Assembly (NCBI GenBank): GCA_021153185.1
Contig: JAGKTY010000049.1
Span: forward strand, 1 to 18,148
Direction: 5' to 3'
DNA: 18,148 nucleotides
Source of the DNA: Lachnospiraceae bacterium
GTDB taxonomy: Bacteria > Bacillota > Clostridia > Lachnospirales > Lachnospiraceae
The notes below the pieces were generated by a model, which ran no database searches, was not told the DNA's origin, and saw only the letters and a program-made list of their open reading frames with translations. Positions within the stretch are counted from its first letter, which is position 1. Each line of letters starts with the position of its first letter. Shown piece after piece: positions 7,739 through 14,924 of the stretch. The translations under genes and the position numbers were made by a program.

Positions 7739-7987
7739 ATGAACGTAGTTAGAATGATTTTAACAATTTTGTTTATCATAGATTGTATCGCACTTACAAT
7801 CGTCGTATTAATGCAGGAAGGCAAAAGCGCAGGACTTGGTTCCATTAGTGGCGCAGCTGAAAGCTATTGGGGAAAGAACAAGGGTCGTTCCATGGAAGGT
7901 GCTCTTGTGAAGGTGACAACAGTTATGGTTGTTTTGTTTATGCTTTTGGCAGTGCTTTATAGTACCAATTTTGCAAAATGGTTTTAA
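7739..7987 (+). CDS. secG: Protein-export membrane protein SecG
   Basis: An 82-residue subunit of the SecYEG translocon, which moves unfolded preproteins across the cytoplasmic membrane. It starts at the ATG at 7739 behind a consensus AGGAGGA (7728-7734). Two transmembrane helices are seen (about 4-25 and 58-77). The loop between them carries the family signature VVLMQEGKSAGLGSISGAAESYWGKNKGRS, in which LMQ..K..GL....G is diagnostic. The length is normal for Firmicutes. The gene has its own promoter and an efficient terminator; the downstream rnr must be transcribed by read-through or from a promoter I did not find. Confidence 0.95.
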   Translation: MNVVRMILTILFIIDCIALTIVVLMQEGKSAGLGSISGAAESYWGKNKGRSMEGALVKVTTVMVVLFMLLAVLYSTNFAKWF

Positions 7988-7994
7988 GAATCAG

Positions 7995-8026
7995 CCCACT
8001 CCTTGCGAGTGGGTTTTCTTTTTTTT
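7995..8026 (+). terminator. Terminator after secG
   Basis: CCCACTC (7995-8001) pairs with GAGTGGG (8007-8013), with a 5-nt loop, followed by a T-rich run with a single C (8014-8026). It lies just before rnr and probably lowers, rather than abolishes, transcription into it. Confidence 0.88.
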
Positions 8027-8048
8027 GAGGAACGAATTAGAGGGTAAC

Positions 8049-10175
8049 ATGGCAAAAAGTTTTGAAGAACGGAAAAAAATGATATATGATTTGACACATG
8101 AATCCTTTTATGTGCCAATGAAAGAAAAAGAACTGGCGATTATGTTGCAGGTTTCACCGGAAGACAGACCGGAATTCAAACAGATTTTGGAAGAGCTTCT
8201 TATGGAAGGAAGTCTTCAGATTACAAAGCGCGGACGGTATGAGCCGGTCAAAGAAACGATTCTTACCGGTACGTTTATCGGCAATGCCAAGGGCTTTGGA
8301 TTTGTGGAAGTAAAAGGACAGACGGAGGATTACTATGTGCCTGAGAGCAAAGTCAATGGCGCATTTCATCAAGATACCGTGCAGATTAAACTCCTGCCGG
8401 GATGCCGCGGCAAACGTCAGGAAGTGGAAGTGGTAAAGGTTTTAGAGCGCGGTTTGAAGACAGTTGTCGGAACCTATCAGGCTTCCAAAAATTTTGGGTT
8501 CGTGATTCCGGATGATACAAAAATTTGCGGAGATATTTTTATCCAAAAAGAGCGTTCTAAAGGTGCGGTGGATGGGCATAAAGTCGTCGTAGAGCTTACC
8601 AAATACGGTTCCGGCGGCAAGAATGCAGAAGGAAAAGTAATAGAAATCCTTGGTCATATCACAGATCCGGGTGTTGATATCATGTCAATCATCAAGGGCT
8701 TTGACCTGCCGCTTGAATTCCCGGAGCGCGTATTGAATCAGGCTGAGCGCGTTGCAAAAGAGGTATCGGACGCAGACATGGCAGGTCGCGAGGATCTGAG
8801 AAGTTTGCAGATGGTAACAATTGATGGGATTGATGCAAAAGATCTTGATGACGCAGTATCCCTGACCATATCTGATGACGGCATCTATCATCTGGGCGTA
8901 CACATCGCAGATGTGACAAATTATGTGCAGGAAAACAGTGCATTGGACAGAGAAGCACTTGTGCGCGGTACGAGTGTGTACTTGGTTGACCGCGTGATCC
9001 CAATGCTTCCAAGAGTGCTCTCCAATGGGATGTGTTCGTTAAATGCAGGAGAGGATCGTTTGGCATTGTCGTGCCTGATGGATTATAATGCCAAAGGAGA
9101 GCTTATTGATTATCATATTGTCGAGTCGGTCATCAATGTTGATAAACGTATGAATTATCATGATGTTGCGCTGATTTTAGAGGACAGAGATGAAGCACAG
9201 ATGAAAGAAGATGAAGCGTTTGTGCCGATGCTGCTTCAGATGCATGACCTTGCCGGGATTTTGCGCAAAAAACGAAAAGCGCGCGGTTCCATTGATTTTG
9301 ATTTTGATGAATGTAAAATCGTTCTGAATGATAAAGGAGAGCCTATTGAAATCAAACCATATGAACGAAATGCTGCCACGAAGCTGATTGAGGATTTTAT
9401 GCTTGCGGCGAACGAGACGGTGGCGCAGCACTTCTATTGGTTGGAGCTTCCGTTTGTGTATCGAACGCACGATAAGCCTGATCCGGAAAAAATCAAAAAG
9501 TTAGCGACATTTATTCATAATTTCGGGTATTCTATTAAGACAACGCAGGAAGAGGTTCATCCGAAGGAATTGCAAAAGCTTCTTTCTTCTATTGAAGGCA
9601 GTGAGGAAGAGAATTTGATTGCGAGACTGACACTTCGCAGTATGAAGAGAGCGCAGTATTATCCGGAATGTATCGGGCATTTTGGACTTGCGTGTCAGTT
9701 TTATTGCCATTTTACCTCGCCAATCCGGCGTTATCCTGATTTGCAGATTCACCGGATTATCAAGGAGCATATCAGGGGGCGCTTAAAGGGTGACCGTATT
9801 GCGCACTATCAGGCGATTTTGCCGGATGTCTGTGTGCAGACCTCCAAATTAGAGAGGCGTGCAGACGAAGCGGAGCGCGAGACTGACAAACTCAAAAAGG
9901 CGCAATATATGCAGGCGCACATTGGCGAAGTATTTGAAGGTGTGATCAGCTCGGTGACAAGCTGGGGCATATACGTAGAGCTTCCAAATACGATTGAAGG
10001 CATGATTCATGTATCGGACTTACAAGGCGATTATTTTGTATTCCGTGAAGAAAGTTATGAGATGGTTGGGGAAACCACCGGTTTATGTTATAAACTTGGA
10101 CAATCGGTTAAAATACAAGTAAAGGATGTTGATATGATGATGCGGACAGTCGCATTTATCGTGGCGGAGGATTAA
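8049..10175 (+). CDS. rnr: Ribonuclease R
   Basis: A 708-residue processive 3'-5' exoribonuclease that degrades structured RNA, including non-stop mRNA released during trans-translation. The start is the ATG at 8049, with AGAGGG at 8039-8044; an in-frame ORF reaching back to 7929 covers the secG terminator and is not coding. Order of domains: an N-terminal winged helix (about 1-65), cold-shock-like OB domains (about 70-205), the RNB catalytic domain (about 247-575), and S1 (about 623-705). The active site is in TIDGIDAKDLDDAV, with Asp259, Asp265, Asp267 and Asp268 equivalent to the RNase II/R metal-binding aspartates. The protein ends straight after the S1 domain, without the long Lys-rich tail of many RNase R proteins. 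smpB starts one base after its stop codon, so rnr and smpB are co-transcribed. Confidence 0.96.
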   Translation: MAKSFEERKKMIYDLTHESFYVPMKEKELAIMLQVSPEDRPEFKQILEELLMEGSLQITKRGRYEPVKETILTGTFIGNAKGFGFVEVKGQTEDYYVPESKVNGAFHQDTVQIKLLPGCRGKRQEVEVVKVLERGLKTVVGTYQASKNFGFVIPDDTKICGDIFIQKERSKGAVDGHKVVVELTKYGSGGKNAEGKVIEILGHITDPGVDIMSIIKGFDLPLEFPERVLNQAERVAKEVSDADMAGREDLRSLQMVTIDGIDAKDLDDAVSLTISDDGIYHLGVHIADVTNYVQENSALDREALVRGTSVYLVDRVIPMLPRVLSNGMCSLNAGEDRLALSCLMDYNAKGELIDYHIVESVINVDKRMNYHDVALILEDRDEAQMKEDEAFVPMLLQMHDLAGILRKKRKARGSIDFDFDECKIVLNDKGEPIEIKPYERNAATKLIEDFMLAANETVAQHFYWLELPFVYRTHDKPDPEKIKKLATFIHNFGYSIKTTQEEVHPKELQKLLSSIEGSEEENLIARLTLRSMKRAQYYPECIGHFGLACQFYCHFTSPIRRYPDLQIHRIIKEHIRGRLKGDRIAHYQAILPDVCVQTSKLERRADEAERETDKLKKAQYMQAHIGEVFEGVISSVTSWGIYVELPNTIEGMIHVSDLQGDYFVFREESYEMVGETTGLCYKLGQSVKIQVKDVDMMMRTVAFIVAED

Positions 10176-10176
10176 G

Positions 10177-10644
10177 ATGGCAAAAGAAGCAATGAAGTTA
10201 GTTGCCAACAACAAAAAAGCATACCATGATTTTTTTATAGACGAAAAATATGAAGCAGGAATCGAACTCCACGGAACAGAGGTCAAAAGTCTTCGTATGG
10301 GCAAGTGCAGTATCAAGGAAGGATTTATCCGTATTGAAAACGGTGAGGCATTTATTTACGGAATGAATGTCAGTCCTTATGAAAAAGGCAATATTTTCAA
10401 CAAAGACCCACTCAGACCGAAAAAGCTATTGCTTCATAAATACGAGATTGGTAAGCTGGCAGGCAAAATCGCACAAAAAGGATATACGCTCGTTCCCCTT
10501 CAGGTTTACTTTAAGGACGGACGCGCAAAGCTTGAGCTTGGGTTAGCACGCGGTAAGAAATTATATGACAAACGCGAGGATATCGCCAAAAAAGATCAAA
10601 AACGCGAGATAGAGCGTGAATTCAAATCAAAAAATGTTTACTGA
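10177..10644 (+). CDS. smpB: SsrA-binding protein SmpB
   Basis: A 155-residue OB-fold protein that binds the tRNA-like part of tmRNA and brings it to stalled ribosomes for trans-translation. Family signatures are clear: NNKKAYHDFFIDEKYEAGIEL, TEVKSLR, the middle part SPYEKGNIFN.DP.R.KKLLLHK, and the basic tail GLARGKKLYDKREDIAKKD...E, which folds into the mRNA channel. The length is normal. The ATG is one base after the rnr stop codon, with GGAGG about 8 nt upstream and inside rnr. Its RNA partner ssrA lies immediately downstream. Confidence 0.97.
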   Translation: MAKEAMKLVANNKKAYHDFFIDEKYEAGIELHGTEVKSLRMGKCSIKEGFIRIENGEAFIYGMNVSPYEKGNIFNKDPLRPKKLLLHKYEIGKLAGKIAQKGYTLVPLQVYFKDGRAKLELGLARGKKLYDKREDIAKKDQKREIEREFKSKNVY

Positions 10645-10651
10645 ATGTAAC

Positions 10652-10676
10652 TGCAGGTTTAGTTGACAAACCTGCA
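10652..10676 (+). other. Palindrome overlapping the ssrA -35 box
   Basis: TGCAGGTTT (10652-10660) and AAACCTGCA (10668-10676) form a perfect 9-bp inverted repeat with a 7-nt spacer. It starts 8 nt after the smpB stop codon. There is no T run, so it is a poor terminator; the -35 box TTGACA (10663-10668) is in the spacer. It could be an mRNA 3'-end stabiliser or an operator. Confidence 0.5.
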
Positions 10677-10691
10677 ATTAACAGATATATT
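10663..10691 (+). promoter_or_regulatory. Strong promoter of ssrA
   Basis: A consensus TTGACA (10663-10668), an optimal 17-nt spacer and TATATT (10686-10691). Transcription should start near 10698, giving a precursor leader of about 29 nt that RNase P would remove at 10727. A hairpin GGATAC (10694-10699) / GTATCC (10708-10713) overlaps the start region. Confidence 0.85.
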
Positions 10692-10726
10692 TAGGATACG
10701 ATACGAAGTATCCCACAATTTCATAA

Positions 10727-11065
10727 GGGCTAGTAAAGGTTTCGACAGGGATTTTGAAGCTGGAGAAGCGAGTCGTCAGCGAGACGTTAAACGGCAAAAT
10801 TAAAATTAAACGCTGAAGATAATTTAGCATACGCTGCCTAATATGGCAGTAGTCCGACCTAGGGCACTCACACCTTAGGACCCGGGCTTCAACTATGTGA
10901 GAAACGACATAGTCTAAGCTTTGCGGCTATGGGCGTATCATGAAGCTACCAAAGGTGCTTGGTTGTTTGTTCCTGCGCATCGGAGGGAATTCCTAAGAAC
11001 AGACTACACTCGTAGAAGGACAGGGGATTGGTCTTTGGACACGGGTTCGACTCCCGTCTAGTCCA
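10727..11065 (+). ncRNA. ssrA: Transfer-messenger RNA (tmRNA, one-piece)
   Basis: tmRNA acts as tRNA and then as mRNA to free stalled ribosomes and tag the unfinished protein for degradation. The acceptor stem is GGGCTAG (10727-10733) with CTAGTCC (11058-11064), containing one G-U pair; A11065 is the discriminator. The conserved 5' part AAGGTTTCGACAGGG is present, and the T arm is ACGGG (11041-11045) / CCCGT (11053-11057) with a TTCGACT loop. The tag frame starts at the GCT at 10812 and ends at TAA 10839-10841, giving AEDNLAYAA, a normal proteolysis tag ending in Ala-Ala. The body has the G/C-rich pairings expected of pseudoknots. The 3' CCA is not encoded (CTC follows the discriminator), so it must be added. 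The gene is directly downstream of smpB. Confidence 0.96.
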
Positions 11066-11077
11066 CTCGGAATTTTC

Positions 11078-11105
11078 AGGCGAATACAAAGTGTTCGCCT
11101 TTTTT
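11078..11105 (+). terminator. Terminator of ssrA
   Basis: AGGCGAATAC (11078-11087) pairs with GTGTTCGCCT (11091-11100) in a 10-bp stem containing one T-G pair, with an AAA loop and a run of T to 11105. Confidence 0.92.
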
Positions 11106-11148
11106 GAATGTGTTGTGAATTGGTATGAAATAGGTTTATGATGCAGAA

Positions 11149-11958
11149 GTGATTAGGTTATTGGCAGATGAGGGTGTGAAACTTATTTTGCTTCGCTGTG
11201 CTGGATTTAACAATGTCGATTTGGAGGCGTGTAAGGAGTGTGGCATCACCGTATTGCGTGTGCCGGGATATTCACCGGAAGCGGTTGCGGAGCATGCAAT
11301 GGCGCTTGCGCAGGCTGTGAACCGCCACATTCATAAGGCGTATATTAAAGTCAGGGAAAACAATTTCAGTCTTGTAGGGTTAACAGGTGTTAACTTTTAT
11401 CAGAAAACGGCAGGCATTATCGGAACCGGTAAAATTGGTGCAGCCATGTGCAGAATCTGCCACGGCTTTGGTATGAAGGTCATTGCATATGATATGTATC
11501 CAAATAAAAGCCTTGATTTCGTTGAGTATGTGGAGCTTGATGAGCTGTTAGCCAAATCAGATTTGATTTCGCTGCATTGTCCGCTTATGGATAGCACATA
11601 TCATATGATTAATGAGCAGTCGATTGCCAAAATGAAGGATGGCGTCATTCTGGTGAATACTTCAAGAGGAGCACTTATTAAGACAGATGATTTGATTGCG
11701 GGAATCCGTGCGAAAAAATTCTTTGGTGTGGGACTTGATGTTTATGAAGAAGAGGGCGCAAATGTGTTTGAAAACAGGGAAGATGATATTCTTCTTAGTT
11801 CAGTAACGGCGAGACTTCTTTCCTTTCCAAATGTGATTGTGACATCGCATCAGGGATTTTTGACAAAAGAGGCACTTGAAGCAATCAGCAACACGACATT
11901 ATCCAATGCATGTGCATTTGCCAAAGGAGAAATCGATCCGGCCAATGAGGTGAAATAG
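11149..11958 (+). CDS. D-lactate dehydrogenase-family protein, N-terminally truncated
   Basis: A 269-codon frame opening with GTG. It is clearly a D-isomer-specific 2-hydroxyacid dehydrogenase of the LdhA type, which reduces pyruvate to D-lactate with NADH. It has LRCAGFNNVD (15-24), the NAD-binding GTGKIG (92-97) with Asp115, NTSRG with catalytic Arg173, GLDVYE with Glu200, and TSHQ with His234. Compared with Escherichia coli LdhA (329 residues), it begins at about residue 60, so most of the first half of the catalytic domain is missing. Homology extends only 3-4 codons upstream of the GTG and an in-frame TAG lies at 11131. No Shine-Dalgarno sequence is seen. A weak promoter-like pair (TTGTGA 11113, TATGAT 11137) would give a leaderless transcript. 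It is probably a decaying pseudogene, though the remaining frame is intact; an expressed cofactor-binding fragment cannot be ruled out. Confidence 0.85.
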   Translation: MIRLLADEGVKLILLRCAGFNNVDLEACKECGITVLRVPGYSPEAVAEHAMALAQAVNRHIHKAYIKVRENNFSLVGLTGVNFYQKTAGIIGTGKIGAAMCRICHGFGMKVIAYDMYPNKSLDFVEYVELDELLAKSDLISLHCPLMDSTYHMINEQSIAKMKDGVILVNTSRGALIKTDDLIAGIRAKKFFGVGLDVYEEEGANVFENREDDILLSSVTARLLSFPNVIVTSHQGFLTKEALEAISNTTLSNACAFAKGEIDPANEVK

Positions 11959-11966
11959 AGAGCAGA

Positions 11967-11998
11967 AAAAAAGCAGCCTTTTTCGAAGGCTGCTTTTT
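11967..11998 (+). terminator. Terminator after the dehydrogenase remnant
   Basis: AAGCAGCCTT (11971-11980) pairs with AAGGCTGCTT (11986-11995), with a TTTCG loop, an upstream A run and a downstream T run, so it could work in both directions. Confidence 0.9.
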
Positions 11999-12238
11999 CG
12001 TAATAGTCTGTTTGAGGGATTGACCATTACATGAGGGATATATGAAAAACTCTTGAGAGGGAGTTTTATAGAAACGAGGGAATGTTTCGTTTCTATGTTT
12101 GTAATCATAAAGGGTAAATGTGTTCAAATTGTGTCCGAAAGATTATGAAATTATGAAATAAATATTTATATGTTATAAATCGATGCACAAATGATACAGG
12201 ATGCAAAGCAGATACAGGAGCAATCTATTGATAAATTC
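11999..12238. other. Non-coding stretch with hairpins and a short repeat
   Basis: No gene is supported here. Two adjacent hairpins occur: AAAACTC (12046-12052) / GAGTTTT (12061-12067), then ATAGAAACGA (12068-12077) / TCGTTTCTAT (12087-12096). Two imperfect 18-bp copies at 12182-12199 and 12200-12217 match at 14 of 18 positions. They lie in a short frame whose translation (ending QEQSIDKFL at a stop at 12242-12244) looks peptide-like, but it has no start signals. AT-rich sequence (12140-12180) separates the two parts. Confidence 0.5.
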
Positions 12239-12266
12239 TTGTAAAACGCACTGAATATGGTATACT
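12239..12266 (+). promoter_or_regulatory. Promoter of the zinc-ribbon / argJ unit
   Basis: TTGTAA (12239-12244), 16 nt, and TATACT (12261-12266) with TG at 12258-12259. The leader of about 55 nt holds a small hairpin, AAGTAA / TTGCTT, upstream of GGAGG (12319-12323). Confidence 0.7.
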
Positions 12267-12328
12267 ATGAAAGAGTATCCCTAAAGTAATATATTGCTTG
12301 CTATGGGAGAGATAAAGCGGAGGAAACT

Positions 12329-12979
12329 ATGTCAAAATTTGTAGACAAAGAAATGACATGTAATATATGTGGTCATATCTGTCAGGTCACGATTCTCACG
12401 GCAACCACGACAGAGGGGAGTGCGGATCTGGATTTCAGACCACCGGAGAAACGCCGGAGTGCGATGCCACTTTGGGTGCACAAGTGTGAACTTTGTGGAG
12501 CGGTTTTAAGTGTGTACGAGACGACGCCCAATGTCGGACAAGAGTTTATCGCATCGAATAAGTACCAAACGTGTGCCGGGATTGGCGGTCTGAGTGAAAA
12601 CGGAAAGAAGTTTGTCAAAATCGCTTTGATCTATGAACAGGCCGGTCAGATGAAGAAGGCGGGCAATTATTTCCTGAATGCAGCGTGGTGCTGTGACGAC
12701 GAGGGAATGGATGTCAATGCAAAGCTTTGCAGGGAAGAAGCACTCAGATGCTGGAATGAGATGGGCAGAGGCGAACTGAACAATCGGGAAATGCCGGAGA
12801 TGCAGGTCAAAATATTGGATACGCTTCGAAGGTCAGGCAACTTCAAAGAGGCCAGGGCGTTTGCCAAATGTATGGATACAAGCAATGAGCAGATGCAGCA
12901 AATCGTAGCCTTTGAAGTGAGCAAAGCTGTTTTAAAAGACAAAAGTTGTTATACGTTAGCCGACGCGGTTATGAAATAG
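12329..12979 (+). CDS. Zinc-ribbon protein with helical (TPR-like) C-terminus, DUF2225-like
   Basis: A 216-residue soluble protein, starting at an ATG 5 nt after GGAGG. The N-terminus carries two CxxC pairs, CNIC (11-14) and CELC (53-56), which probably bind one zinc. Between them is DLDFRPPEKRRSAMPLWV, which resembles the conserved segment of DUF2225-type proteins (D.R....R..M..WV..C..CG). Residues about 90-210 form helix pairs reminiscent of TPR repeats, for example KIALIYEQAGQMKKAGNYFLNAAW and VKILDTLRRSGNFKEARAFAKCM. The function is not known; metal-dependent protein binding is plausible. argJ starts 9 nt after its stop codon, so they share a transcript, although no functional tie to arginine synthesis can be seen. 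Confidence 0.75.
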   Translation: MSKFVDKEMTCNICGHICQVTILTATTTEGSADLDFRPPEKRRSAMPLWVHKCELCGAVLSVYETTPNVGQEFIASNKYQTCAGIGGLSENGKKFVKIALIYEQAGQMKKAGNYFLNAAWCCDDEGMDVNAKLCREEALRCWNEMGRGELNNREMPEMQVKILDTLRRSGNFKEARAFAKCMDTSNEQMQQIVAFEVSKAVLKDKSCYTLADAVMK

Positions 12980-12988
12980 GAGAAGGAA

Positions 12989-14245
12989 ATGAGCAAACAA
13001 ATTACAAAGATTGAATACGATGGATATACATATGAAGAAGGGGGCGTGTGCGCTGCCAAAGGATTTCGCGCAAACGGACTGAACTGTGGACTCAATCCAA
13101 ATCCGAATAAAAACGATTTAGGATTAGTTGTCAGTGATGTGATTTGTAATGCGGCTGCAGTTTATACACAAAATAAAGTCAAAGGTGCACCGATTTTGGT
13201 GACAAAGAAGCATTTGACGGCTACAAACGGCAAGTGTAAAGCAGTTATTGCAAATTCCAAAAATGCAAATACATGCAATGCAGACGGAGAGGAAAAGGCT
13301 GCAAAGATGGCAGCACTCGTTGCTGCAAAGCTTGGAATTAAGACAGAAGAAGTGGCGGTTGCTTCAACAGGAGTGATTGGCCAGATTCTGCCAATCGAGC
13401 CGATTGAGACACATATGGATGCGCTTGTTGCAGGACTTACGTACGACGGAAATACAAGAGCCAATGAAGCGATTATGACAACAGATACGGTTACAAAGCA
13501 GGTTGCGGTTTCTTTTGTAATCGATGGTGTGACATGTCATCTGGGCGGCATGGCAAAAGGAAGCGGTATGATTCATCCAAATATGGCGACAACACTCAAT
13601 TTTATAACGTCGGATGTGGCAATCAGTGCTGAAATGATTCAAAAGGCGCTGGATGAAATTGTGAAGGTTACTTACAATTGTCTGTCGATAGATGGTGATA
13701 CATCCACCAACGACATGGTTTTGGTGATGGCAAACGGTCAGGCAGCAAATCAGGAAATCACATTAGCAGATGCTAATTTTGCAATCTTTAAACAGGCGCT
13801 TTATATTGTCATGTCCAATATGACAAAGATGCTTGCAAAAGATGGTGAGGGTGCAACGAAGCTTTTAGAGTGTGAATGTAAGGGCGCACCGGACTTAGAT
13901 ACGGCAATTACTGTTGCAAAGAGTGTTATTTGTTCACCGCTTTTTAAATGTGCGATGTTTGGAGAAGATGCAAACTGGGGGCGCATTTTGTGTGCAATCG
14001 GATATGCGGATGCCTCATTTGATATAGACAAAGTAGATGTTTCCCTGGCATCGAAAAAGGGTATTATGCCTGTTTGTCAAAATGGAGCGGGTGTAGCATT
14101 CTCTGAAGAATTTGCCAAAGAACTTTTGGCAGAGGATGAAATTCAGATTTTAGTTGATTTGGGACAGGGCGAGTCAGCGGCGAAGGCATGGGGATGCGAC
14201 CTTACATATGACTATGTCAAAATCAACGGAGATTATCGTTCATAA
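12989..14245 (+). CDS. argJ: Bifunctional ornithine acetyltransferase / N-acetylglutamate synthase
   Basis: ArgJ moves the acetyl group from N-acetylornithine to glutamate, recycling it in arginine biosynthesis; some forms also use acetyl-CoA. This is a 418-residue proenzyme, slightly longer than usual. It cleaves itself before a Thr that becomes the N-terminal nucleophile: GGMAKGSGMIHPNMATT is present, with Thr201 after Met-Ala. The oxyanion-hole motif ASTGVIG (Thr127-Gly128) and the C-terminal end NGDYRS are typical. The ATG follows AGGAGAAGGAA in the 9-nt gap after the zinc-ribbon gene. No other arg gene is in the window, so it lies outside an arginine cluster here. No ARG box was identified upstream. 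A weak hairpin (about 14255-14272) lies downstream, with no good terminator. Confidence 0.96.
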   Translation: MSKQITKIEYDGYTYEEGGVCAAKGFRANGLNCGLNPNPNKNDLGLVVSDVICNAAAVYTQNKVKGAPILVTKKHLTATNGKCKAVIANSKNANTCNADGEEKAAKMAALVAAKLGIKTEEVAVASTGVIGQILPIEPIETHMDALVAGLTYDGNTRANEAIMTTDTVTKQVAVSFVIDGVTCHLGGMAKGSGMIHPNMATTLNFITSDVAISAEMIQKALDEIVKVTYNCLSIDGDTSTNDMVLVMANGQAANQEITLADANFAIFKQALYIVMSNMTKMLAKDGEGATKLLECECKGAPDLDTAITVAKSVICSPLFKCAMFGEDANWGRILCAIGYADASFDIDKVDVSLASKKGIMPVCQNGAGVAFSEEFAKELLAEDEIQILVDLGQGESAAKAWGCDLTYDYVKINGDYRS

Positions 14246-14297
14246 ATGAAAATAGGATCCCCAAAGAGGGATTTGCCGGAGAAAAAGAGGTAATATT

Positions 14298-14912
14298 GTG
14301 CAGAAAGAAGAATGGATTGTTGACGGATTGCAATTCGGGAATCCTGAGGATGCCAAAAAGGCACAGGAAGAATTTGATCGGGTAAAGCTTTTAAAAGATA
14401 AAATCGATTATAATGATTTGGGGACAGTCCGTTCGATTTATGATAAAGCGATAGAAAATCACGTTTTTGTTACGCCGATAGGCATTCAGTTTTTAAAAGA
14501 ATTGCAGCTTGCGTTGCTGCAACATGCAAAGAATCAGGATTTGGCTATGATTCCGGTTCCGACAATTTGTGTAACAAAAGATGCGACACAGGACCATGAG
14601 AAAGAACTGAGCGTGGAGCAACTACGTGAGGTATCGAAACTACGCGTGCGCGTAGAGTCGTTGCAAGGACAGCTGACAGAGGAAAAGGCGAAATGCAAAA
14701 AAACGCGGCGCTTTTTTCAGACAAGCAAGATGCTGAATATTGTTTTGCTCATCTTAATTGGGATTTTGTTTTTTATTACAATGACGGGAGAAAATGCCAA
14801 TGCACTCAATTATAAACGTGTATTGACAGACAGATATGCTTCTTGGGAGGAGGATTTGACGCAGAGGGAACAGGCGCTGAAAGAGGCGCAACAAAACAAT
14901 GTGAACGAATAG
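14298..14912 (+). CDS. Single-pass membrane protein with coiled-coil, unknown function
   Basis: A 204-residue protein starting at a GTG, with AGAGG 7 nt upstream. I do not recognise the family with certainty. Residues 1-80 are helical and charged (DGLQFGNPEDAKKAQEEFDRVKLLK, then a conserved-looking VFVTPIGIQFLKELQ). Residues about 98-135 are a probable coiled coil rich in Glu/Lys/Leu. One hydrophobic helix follows (146-162) and then a second Glu/Gln-rich amphipathic helix (about 175-203). The basic residues KCKKTRR before the membrane segment suggest that the N-terminus is cytoplasmic. It is followed, 12 nt later, by a response regulator gene, so it may be an accessory component of that signalling operon; this is inferred from position. 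Confidence 0.8.
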   Translation: MQKEEWIVDGLQFGNPEDAKKAQEEFDRVKLLKDKIDYNDLGTVRSIYDKAIENHVFVTPIGIQFLKELQLALLQHAKNQDLAMIPVPTICVTKDATQDHEKELSVEQLREVSKLRVRVESLQGQLTEEKAKCKKTRRFFQTSKMLNIVLLILIGILFFITMTGENANALNYKRVLTDRYASWEEDLTQREQALKEAQQNNVNE

Positions 14913-14924
14913 GAGCGCAGTGTA

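Noticed and set aside
7929..8048. N-terminal extension of RNase R overlapping secG
   Set aside because: It would translate the end of secG in another frame and the terminator; the ATG at 8049 has a binding site and begins the conserved N-terminus.
8692..9066. Minus-strand frame inside rnr
   Set aside because: Antisense to the conserved catalytic domain, with a low-complexity product and no start signals.
11885..12127. Minus-strand frame covering the terminator at 11967-11998
   Set aside because: It runs through a terminator and the hairpins, has no ribosome binding site, and its product resembles nothing known to me.
14246..14297. Terminator between argJ and the membrane-protein gene
   Set aside because: Only a weak stem ATCCC/GGGAT without a T run is seen, so read-through into the signalling operon is likely.
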